Positions 1 through 8,300 of a DNA stretch of 64,000 nt are shown here, in pieces. A model generated the notes under the pieces. The model worked only from the letters and a program-made list of their open reading frames with translations, was not told the origin of the DNA and did not search any database. The number at the start of each line of letters is the position of its first letter. Position 1 is the first letter of the stretch. This stretch comes from Neorhodopirellula pilleata (GTDB lineage Bacteria > Planctomycetota > Planctomycetia > Pirellulales > Pirellulaceae): assembly GCF_007859915.1 (NCBI RefSeq), contig NZ_SJPM01000015.1, forward strand, positions 62,719-126,718, written 5' to 3'. Position numbers and translations under genes: made by a program.

Positions 1-45
1 CGATAGGGGTAGGGAAGTCCGGTTGAGCCGGACTCCCCTCCCTCC

Positions 46-78
46 GAACCGTGCGTGCGGTTTTCCCGCACACGGCTC
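46..78 (-). ncRNA. Group II intron domain V
   Basis: On the minus strand the sequence opens GAGCCGTG and closes CACGGTTC, an eight-pair lower stem. A two-nucleotide CG bulge and an upper TGCGG/CCGCA stem capped by GAAAA complete the hairpin. This is the size and layout of the catalytic domain V of group II introns. A G/C-rich stem, AGTCCGG-CTCAA-CCGGACT, follows immediately and is the domain VI candidate. Confidence 0.85.
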
Positions 79-83
79 TCCAG

Positions 84-1485
84 TTAGTGGTCAATCACGG
101 ATTGAACGTAACGAGTGTGGGCCGCCCGCAGACTTCGGAAGCCACGCTCGCTGAAATAGGCATTGGGCCAACGATGCGTACGGCATAATCGCTCTGGATT
201 CGTCCGATGACGTTTCAGAAGCTGCCGACGCAACCGTTTGCGGATCATTCCATCGTACTTGTCAAAAATGTTCCACGTACAGTGCCGAAAGTAAGCGAAC
301 CAGCCCACCGTCACCCGATTGATTTCGGCAATCGTCGATTCAAGCGGCTGGCCCGATTTTCGAGGTGTCAACTGTCGGATTCGGTCAGTCATCTTGCGAT
401 GACTTTTCGAGCGAGGAAAACGAAGCTTCCCTCGAAAGGAGTAACCCAAAAACTCGAAACTCTTTTCACGACTGTCAACGATGTGAGTCTTCTCAGGGTG
501 CAACGTCAAACCTGCTTCGGCAACGAAGCGTTTGACTTCCTCAAGGGCTAACTCCGCTTGTTCCTGACTACGACACAGGATCACAAAGTCGTCAGCATAC
601 CGAACCATCTCGTAGCCAAGGCCGGCCATCCGATGATCCAGTTCATTGAGGTACAGATTCGAAAGTAGCGGGGAAAGTACAGCCCCTTGCGGAACGCCAC
701 TCTCAGGCGTCCACTCGCGAAGTTCTTCCAGGACCGATTGATCCAGGAAACGCTTCACCAACTCCAATACCCGACGATCCGAAATCTTCTCGCCGACCAG
801 AGCCAACAAGCGGTCTTTCGGAATCGTGTCGAAGTAACCTTGCAGGTCAGCATCGACGACGAAGACATGATCGGACTCCAATAACTCCTCGACAACTCGC
901 AGTGCATCATGGCAACCACGCCCATGACGAAAGCCGAAACTTCTATCATGAAATTCGTTATCGAAGATCGGCTCGATGACATTGACCAGTGCCGTTTGCA
1001 CGACTCGGTCTCGAACCGTCGGGAGTCGGGATGCCCAAGGGCCGCGTTTGACTGCTACCTAGCTTGAGAATCTGCACGCGTCGGACCGCTTGTGGGCGAT
1101 ACGTCCCCGACTTCAGTTCATCGCTTAGCCGTCTAAGTTCGGCCCGTTCGTTTTCGCTGAAATCTTCGGTGCTTTGCCGATCCACTCCCGCTGCACCCTT
1201 TTTGCCAACGACCTTGCGGGCCGATGCAAACAGGTTCAGCTCACTGTACACCTTATCGATTAAGGCGTGCCATTTACCTCCTCGCACTCCTACGGTGAGT
1301 GCGTTCAACATGCGGTTGGTCCATACGCTCGCTTTCGCCCAATCAGAAATCTCAATTGTTGATTTCTCATCAAGTTCTCCAGCACGGCTAGCCTTCGCCG
1401 ACGGGGATTCCGCCGAAAAGGGCACTGTCACCGGGATGTAGTCTTTCGATTTACGTTTCGATTGCATGGTCTTTCTCGCATCCAC
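84..1485 (-). pseudogene. ltrA: Group II intron reverse transcriptase/maturase, frameshifted
   Basis: The N-terminal half (1485 down to about 1030) carries the GAAGVD motif and ends in RPLGIPT. The C-terminal half (1001 down to 84) continues with VVQTALVNVIEPIF, the RT core with YADD at 588-599, and a GIIM/maturase-X region (GWFAYFRHC). No HNH endonuclease domain follows. The two parts lie in different frames. Near 1017-1030 the plus strand reads cgtcggg-agtcggg, an imperfect 7-bp tandem duplication; removing one copy restores GIPTVRDRVVQ exactly. A GTG start at 1485 is preferred because GGGAGGT sits about seven bases upstream, whereas the ATG at 1509 lacks such a site. Intact length would be about 465 residues, normal for endonuclease-less maturases. 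Confidence 0.85.
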
Positions 1486-1965
1486 TTTCCTACCTCCCTT
1501 CGCTCGCATCGGGTTTGGTTCCCGATGGTCGTCACTACTATGGAGGCTCTGACTCCTCGGCTGAGCGTCCTGAAGGTCTGCTGCTCGCCGAGGTATCCCT
1601 GCTTATCTCGATTGAACTTCTGAACATTCCGTCTCCAACCACCGCATTACCATTTCGCTTGCCTCAGTTTGGCACGTTACCAGGTTCAGTCACCGTGCAA
1701 GCCGTCCCATCGACAGTCCAACAACATTGGACAGACCTTTTAGTCATCTTTGTGCCGATGCTTGGGATCAGAGGTTCACTATTTGCCAGACAGCTCCCCG
1801 ACAGGTTCGGCCGAATCGAGTTCACGATCGTTACGGACTATTCATTCGCCTTTGGTTGCTCTCCACCCTTTCTGTTGAAAACGCAGTTACCATTGGCTAC
1901 GGGGCGGTAACGGTTTCCCCGATCAGGACTTTCACCCGATAATTCAATCGCCTTCACAGGCGCAC

Positions 1966-2313
1966 TGCATGGAAGTGGGAACAACTCAAGCCAGGAGTTC
2001 ACACCGCCAGAAAAGAAGATCTCGGTATTAGCTCCGAGGAACTAAACTTGCGCAATCGCATTGCCGCCGCAACCCCAAACTTTTAGCAGGCCAGGCTAGC
2101 GCCCAAACGGCTAATGTTGCGAACCCTAAAGTTAAATCTAGACAAAGCGTTATTGCTTCGTCGAGTTTAAATTTTCGGATAGCGAAACTCGCCAATAGTT
2201 TCGGCCAGACGCTACCAATCGCCGAGAACATTGAAAACAAATTTCTGACCAATTGGCGTAAAATCGCCACCCACTTATTTCGAATCATAGCCGATGATTG
2301 GGGTAACCAAACA
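1966..2313. other. Intergenic region between intron and kinase leader
   Basis: About 350 bp lie between the intron 5' end and the terminator hairpin at 2314. It is more A/T-rich than its surroundings. The only open frame is an 86-codon minus-strand frame (2028-2288), with no recognisable motif and no good ribosome binding site, so it is not called. A promoter for the kinase should lie here, but no convincing -35/-10 pair was identified. Confidence 0.4.
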
Positions 2314-2383
2314 CGACAGTTCCGATCGCGACGGTGCCTTCGGGGCAGAGAGTACCGCTCGCATCGGAACTGTCGATTTTTTT
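2314..2383 (+). terminator. Strong intrinsic terminator/attenuator in kinase leader
   Basis: CGACAGTTCCGAT (2314-2326) and ATCGGAACTGTCG (2363-2375) form a perfect 13-bp stem. An inner G/C stem capped by TTCG is possible, and seven T residues follow (2377-2383). It reads on the plus strand and ends 18 bp before the kinase ATG at 2402, with no plus-strand gene upstream in the window. It therefore either ends a transcript truncated by the window or attenuates the kinase. Confidence 0.75.
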
Positions 2384-2401
2384 AACGGGACCTTCGGGAC
2401 C

Positions 2402-5329
2402 ATGGTAGATCCTTCGAAACATGTCCCACTTCGCGTGTCAGGGTTCTATCTGCTCTTTGGGGTCGTATGGATTCTGACGTCGGACGTCTTGATGGCTTGG
2501 AGCGAGATTGTTGACGTGCGGGCTTCGCTCGTTTCGTCGTGCAAGGGTCTGTTCTTTGTCGGCGTGTCGGCGGCCATCATCTACCTGCTGATGCGACAAC
2601 AACTAGAGCGACTCAGCTGCGCGAACTCACTCGCCCACGCGGTCATCAATGGGACGACCGACGCGGTGTTTGTAAAAGATCGCAACGGTCGCTACTTGAT
2701 GTTCAATCGGGCTGCCGCCGCGCAAGTCAATAAACGAGCTGAAGACGTGATCGGCCGGGACGACCACTTCGTTTTCGATGCCCAAAGCGCTGCGGAGCTG
2801 AAAGACCGCGATCGACGAATCATGGAATCCGGTGAAGCGGATACCGCCGAAGAGGTTCTGACGATCGAGAATTCGACGACTGTTTTTTTGGCGACAAAGG
2901 TTCCGTATCGGGATCAGTTCGGCAATGTGATCGGACTGATCGGGATCTCGAGAGACATCACACAACAAAAGGAAGCGGAAAAGCAACTAAGAATCCAGCG
3001 AGATCGACTCGCGTCGATCGTCGAAGCGGTCCCCGTCATCATCTGCTCGTTTCAATCATGGCCTGACGGCTCGTTCAGCATGCCATTCTGTTCGTCACTC
3101 ATCGAATCCATCTACGATTTGTCGAAGGAAGAGTTGAGACACGATGCTTCATCGATTTTCAAAAGAATTCATCCGGACGATGTGCAGGATGTCCTTGACT
3201 CGATTGAAGCATCAACGCGGACAATGACACTCTGGGAACGTGAATATCGCGTTTGCCGCCCTGGGCGAGAGGAAATCTGGGTCGAAGGCCGCTCGGTACC
3301 GACACGGCAAGAAGACGGCTCGATTCTTTGGCAAGGCTATGTTGCCGACATCACCACCCGCAAGCGTGACCAAGAAAGATTGCGATCCATTCAGCAAAGA
3401 CTCGATCACGCGCAGTTAATCGCCAAAATGGGAAGTTGGACCTGGGAACCGGTTTCGAATCGGGTTTGGTGGTCCGATGCGATTTACAATCTGTTTGGTT
3501 TCGATCCGAATACGACAGTCCCCTCGTTTCAAAACATCCTCGATCGCCTTGATCCCGCCGACCGCAAGATCGCTATCGATCGGGTCGATGCGTTGATGCA
3601 ATGCGGAGATGGCTTCTCAAACGAGTTTCTAGCCAATCGGACCGACGGCAGTAAAATCTGGATCCTTAGTGCCGCTCGCGCGGCTCGAGATGAAAACGGC
3701 CGTTTGATTCAGGTGGACGGGTTTGACCAAGACATCACCATTCAAAAACAAATCGAAGATGAACTTCGCTTGAGCGAAGAACGCCTTCGACTGGCTCTTC
3801 GAAGTGCGGGCGGGGGCGTTTGGGATTGGGACTTGCGAACCGATCAAGCGTGGTGGTCGCCCGAAATGTACTCTCTCTGGGGTATCGACCCGAACGAACC
3901 GATGGCACTCGCCAACTCATTGGAATCGATCGTCGACCAAGATCGCGACTACGTGAGAAACACTTCCAAACTGGCCATAGATAACAAGAGTGATTATCAC
4001 GCTGAATTTCGAATCGATCACCCCGAACGCGGTGAGTGCTGGATTTCTTCGAGCGGCAGAACGATTTCAGATCAAGACGGGGCGATCCGACTGATCGGTA
4101 TTTCACAGGACATCACCGATCGTCGACGCTTGGAAGATCACCTCCGACAATCGCAAAAGATGGAAGCCGTCGGACGACTGGCGGGGGGCGTTGCCCATGA
4201 CTTCAATAACCTACTGACTGTCATCAATGGCTATTGTCGCATTTTAGTCGACCAGATCACTGAGCCACCCGACGTTCGAGATTCGCTGTACGCTATCCGA
4301 GACGCCGCCGACCGCGCCACGCGTTTGACTCGTCAGTTGCTTTCGTTCAGTCGCAAAGCGATGGTTGAACTGCAGGTTCTTGATCTGAATCAAGTCGTCA
4401 TGCAATCCGCAGCGCTCTTGAGGAAGCTTGTTGGGCAAGAGATTTCGGTGGAACTGGCACTCGCCCCGACGGCCTGTTTCATCGAAGCCGATCCGATCCA
4501 GATCGATCAAGTGATTCTCAACCTAACCGTCAACGCGCGAGACGCGTCCCAGAAAGGGGACATCGTCACCATCGCAACGCGGTCGGTCAACTTCGATTCG
4601 CCGCATTCCACAACGACGGGCACCTTAAGTCCAGGAAAGTACATTGAATTGACGGTAACGGATCAAGGGATCGGCATCCTGGAGTCGTTGCAGACCCAAA
4701 TTTTTGAGCCGTTTTTCTCGACAAAGGAACGCGAGAAAGGAACCGGTCTGGGTCTGTCGGTCGCTCACGGAATCATTGCGCAATCGGGCGGACAAATTGA
4801 TGTCCAGTCGGCCCCAGGAAAAGGCGCTTCCTTTCGCATCTATCTCAAAGAGGCGTCGCCGCAGACGGCAACCGCTGCGTCTTCTTCGCGTGCAATCGAA
4901 GGTGGAAAAGAATTCATCCTACTTGTCGAAGACGAACAAGCGATCCGCGCCCTTTGTGAGCGAACCCTTCGAGCACATGGCTATCAAGTATTCGCTGCGT
5001 CCGGCGGAAGTGAAGCCATCGAGTGGTTCTCGAAATCGCCAGAGAAAATCGATATGCTGGTGACCGACTTGATGATGCCCAACATGAGCGGACGAGAATT
5101 GGCGGATGCGTTGCGATCGAAGAAGCCGGAACTGTTGATTCTCTACATCAGCGGCTACAGCGATGATCTTTTCATTCAAGAAGTCATCCGCAGTGGCCGC
5201 GATACGTTGCTACAAAAACCTTTCCTACCCGGCGAGTTAGCGAGCAAGGTTCGTGAGGTGTTCGATGGAGCCGATCACGAACTCGCCCCGCAAGATGACA
5301 TCTCAGAACAAGACGTCTCAGATCAATAA
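2402..5329 (+). CDS. Membrane-anchored multi-PAS hybrid sensor histidine kinase with receiver domain
   Basis: The protein has 975 residues from the ATG at 2402. An upstream in-frame ATG at 2294 was rejected because translation would run through a terminator hairpin. Two membrane segments (about 15-33 and 49-64) are followed by four PAS/PAC modules, several ending in SRDIT or SQDIT-like motifs. The kinase core has its H-box in GRLAGGVAHDFNN (His599), an N-box (NLTVNARDA), G1 (DQGIGI), F (FEPFFSTK) and G2 (GTGLGLS). The C-terminal receiver has LLVEDE, phospho-acceptor Asp889 in TDLMMP, and the conserved Lys in QKPF. This is a phosphorelay sensor with unknown signal and output partner. It overlaps the convergent gene by 7 bp at the stop codons. 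Confidence 0.93.
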   Translation: MVDPSKHVPLRVSGFYLLFGVVWILTSDVLMAWSEIVDVRASLVSSCKGLFFVGVSAAIIYLLMRQQLERLSCANSLAHAVINGTTDAVFVKDRNGRYLMFNRAAAAQVNKRAEDVIGRDDHFVFDAQSAAELKDRDRRIMESGEADTAEEVLTIENSTTVFLATKVPYRDQFGNVIGLIGISRDITQQKEAEKQLRIQRDRLASIVEAVPVIICSFQSWPDGSFSMPFCSSLIESIYDLSKEELRHDASSIFKRIHPDDVQDVLDSIEASTRTMTLWEREYRVCRPGREEIWVEGRSVPTRQEDGSILWQGYVADITTRKRDQERLRSIQQRLDHAQLIAKMGSWTWEPVSNRVWWSDAIYNLFGFDPNTTVPSFQNILDRLDPADRKIAIDRVDALMQCGDGFSNEFLANRTDGSKIWILSAARAARDENGRLIQVDGFDQDITIQKQIEDELRLSEERLRLALRSAGGGVWDWDLRTDQAWWSPEMYSLWGIDPNEPMALANSLESIVDQDRDYVRNTSKLAIDNKSDYHAEFRIDHPERGECWISSSGRTISDQDGAIRLIGISQDITDRRRLEDHLRQSQKMEAVGRLAGGVAHDFNNLLTVINGYCRILVDQITEPPDVRDSLYAIRDAADRATRLTRQLLSFSRKAMVELQVLDLNQVVMQSAALLRKLVGQEISVELALAPTACFIEADPIQIDQVILNLTVNARDASQKGDIVTIATRSVNFDSPHSTTTGTLSPGKYIELTVTDQGIGILESLQTQIFEPFFSTKEREKGTGLGLSVAHGIIAQSGGQIDVQSAPGKGASFRIYLKEASPQTATAASSSRAIEGGKEFILLVEDEQAIRALCERTLRAHGYQVFAASGGSEAIEWFSKSPEKIDMLVTDLMMPNMSGRELADALRSKKPELLILYISGYSDDLFIQEVIRSGRDTLLQKPFLPGELASKVREVFDGADHELAPQDDISEQDVSDQ

Positions 5330-8300
5330 TTGAACAAGAACGCGGGGGAATTCACCAACGCCCAGACGAGATCTTCAGCCGCCGTGAGCCTGTTGTTTTT
5401 CAGTTGCGTTTGACTTCGCCCAACGTTCTCACGCAAGAGCACGAGATCAGCATCAATCGGGGTGACGACTTCGAGTTGCTTTTGACGCGTTTGCAACTGT
5501 GTCAGAAGCTCATCCGGTGGAACCGGTTGTTTGCCCGTCGCCACTGTGGCCACGGCGGCCTGGATCGTGGCATCGGTCGACTCGATGTATTCGCTCAGCA
5601 ACTTGGTTTGCGTTTCGCTTCGGTTTTTGGTCGGCGTCGACGCCGCGATCGATAACGACTCGGTGGCCGAAAGCGGAATGTCGCTTGGGTGCGTCGTCAG
5701 ACTGATCCGGAAACGACCGAGCAGATGGTTGGCGGCGCTGTGGTTATGCGAAATAACGAACCGCAAGCGGGTCTTTGCGTTACTGTCGCTTTGAATGGGT
5801 TTCTCGAACTGGAACGTCGCCCAGTGGTCGCGTGTGATCGCCGGCGAAACCGCCCATGCGTTTTGGTTGCCGGCATTGCCATCGAACACCGGCTCGATCG
5901 CAAAACCACTTTGTAAAAAGTCCGCCTTCCCTTTGACGATCTTGGCCAGCGGTAAATCGTTCGGTTTGGCTTGCGGATCGTGTCCGGCATGAACCGCAAT
6001 TTCGGTCACAACAAAATTGCCAGCCAACCCCGGTCCACCGCGTGGTAAAGCCGGATCAGCAATTGCTTCGACGCGGAATCCGGTGATCCCTTGAAGCGAG
6101 GTTTCGAAATCCAGGGTATAGGTCCCCTTCGCCGCCGTTCCCGACGCGAGAATGCTGCGGTCTGGCTGAACCGTCAGTGCCACATCTTTGCTTCCGGCAA
6201 CAGCGTTTGGAGCGATCGGGAACCATTCGGGATTCGCTTCGCCGTGAAGTTTGGTGACCCAGTCATCGATCATTTTGGGGATGCCTTCGCGGGTCTTGGC
6301 TAACTTGGCTTCCGCATCCGCGATCGCGGTCAGACGAGTTTTCTCTAATTCGGCTCGCGCGTCGGCGATCTCGGCTTGGCGATCGGAAATCTGTTTCTTC
6401 ACTTCAGCGAGCGATGAGTTGCGTTTCGATTCGAGTGCTTCGAATTCCTTCTTCCAATCCGCTTCGGCTTGGTTCAATCGGGTCACCAACTGATCGTGAT
6501 CGGACTGAAGTTGTCCGCTCATGGTTACGAACGCATCGACTTCGATCGACGTCGGCATCCGCCCCAAGGCCCGCAGGAAGATTTCTTCGGCGACGGCTTG
6601 AGCGGTCGAGTTTTCGGCAATGATCTTTTCGAGTTCGTTCTTGGGATCGCTGATCGCTGATCCGATGGTCGGGCCGCTGATCAAGGCCATCACGGGACCG
6701 AGTTGCAAGTCCGTCGTCCGCTCGCATTCGCAAGCGGTTTCGCGAACCGGGCGGCCCAAGTTGGCCAAGAACCCGTCCGTCAGCGAAACGCCCGAATCGG
6801 TGGCAGCGGCGGCGCGCGTGCCAGCCGGCATCCCGGGGATGTTGCTGATCGCGCCGGTCAGCGCATGCACCGAGTCGTAAATCACTTCGGCGGGCAAACG
6901 ACGCGGCGTTGCGTGAGAGTAATTCTGATGATCGTCTTCGTTGAGCGGGTTCGACTCGACCGACAATCCGTAGGTCCGCGAATGAGCGATCATACGAACG
7001 ATGTGCCGCGAATTAAACCCAGAGGCGATGAACTCATCGGTCAGGTAATTCAACAACTCCGGATTGGTCGGCGGGTTGCCAGCTCGAATATCATCGATCG
7101 GCTCGATCAAACCGACCCCAGTCAGATAGCCCCAGATTCGGTTGACGTACGAACGAGCGAAGTAGGGGTTGCCTGGATCGGTCATCCAGTCCGCAAGTTG
7201 CTCACGCCGGGTGGTGGCTGGATCGGTCGCCGACGTGAGCGTTTCTTGGTTCGGTTGACGCTCGACGGAAGTCACTGATTCGGCTGCGGATTCAGCCGTC
7301 GAATGTCCAGTCACATCGCCGGCAGGTTGCACCGACTTGAGTTCGTAAGGGAACGCGGGCATCACGTCTTTGCCCGTGCGAGCATGCAATATCTCGCTCG
7401 TGGCCGTATCGTCGATAATCTCGTACAACGGTGTGGCCCCTTCGACGGCCGTGCCGCCGATCTTCTTGCCCTTCGATTCCGGATCCATCTTGCGATCAAC
7501 TTTGGCAAAGAAAGCAGCCATTTCGTAGTACTGATCTTGGGTCCAGCGTTCAAACGGGTGATCGTGGCACTTGTTGCAATTGAACCGAATGCCCAGGAAC
7601 AAATGCGTCGTGTTCTCCATCGTGTCTTCGGCCGTTCGCAAAACTTTGTAATACGAGGCTGGCGGGTTGGTGTTGTTCGAGCCCGACGCGGTCAGAATTT
7701 GCCTTGCAAATTCATCGTAAGGCACGTTCTCTTGCACGGCGGCACGAATCCAATCGCGGTACTTCTTGCTGCCTTCGACGCCGAGGAACTTGCGGTTGAC
7801 CTGCAATAGATCCGACCATTTGTTCGTCCAGTACTCGACGTAGGCTTGATTACCGATCAACTGGTCAACGATCGCCGCTCGCTTAACACGCGTCGGCGTG
7901 GGATCGGCCAAAAACGCCCGGACGGTGTCACTCGACGGGGGCAATCCGGTCAGGTCCAAATATACTCGGCGAAGGAAAGTCGCTTCATCGGCCAATTCGC
8001 TGGGGACGATTTTCATCCGCTTCCATTTCTGGGCGACCAATTCATCGATCCGGTTCCAAGTTTCCGGTTCGGTCTCTTGGTAACCCGTACGATCTCCCAT
8101 TACCGTCAATGTCGTCGCCGCATAAGCACCTTCGAAACGAGCTAGCACGGGGGCTTCGCCACGGCGAACCGCTTGCAACACGCCGCCGGGCATGGAAGTG
8201 GCGACTTCCGTGTTGCCACTCTCGATGAACGCCTCGCGGGTCACGTCTCGCGTGCTCGCATCGGTATACGTCGCCACGACGCGAACTTGTTGGCGATCGG

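Larger units (their letters stand above)
1..1965 (-). mobile_element. Group II intron (minus strand) with frameshifted maturase gene
   Basis: Read on the minus strand, the element starts at 1965 with GTGCGCC, the usual group II 5' end, followed by a domain I-like stretch containing GGTGAAAGTCC. The reverse transcriptase gene occupies the middle. A 33-nt domain V (46-78) and a domain VI-like stem (about 1-45) close it. The 3' splice site falls at or just outside base 1, so the length is about 1,960 nt. The 5' exon would be 1966 upward. The intron class was not assigned. The interrupted host gene is not recognisable, and an intergenic target is possible. The maturase is broken, so splicing or mobility would need frame restoration or help in trans. 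Confidence 0.85.

Noticed and set aside
1515..1910. 131-codon plus-strand open frame antisense to the intron 5' RNA domains
   Set aside because: It overlaps the structured group II intron RNA on the opposite strand, has no family features, and frames like this are a common artefact in such introns.
1966..2313. Integron attC or cassette remnant next to the intron
   Set aside because: A GTTAAAT-like core occurs, but no paired inverse core, symmetric imperfect stem or integrase gene was found.
2294..2401. Earlier in-frame ATG for the histidine kinase
   Set aside because: Translation would read through a perfect terminator hairpin with seven T residues; the ATG at 2402 begins the membrane-anchored protein directly.
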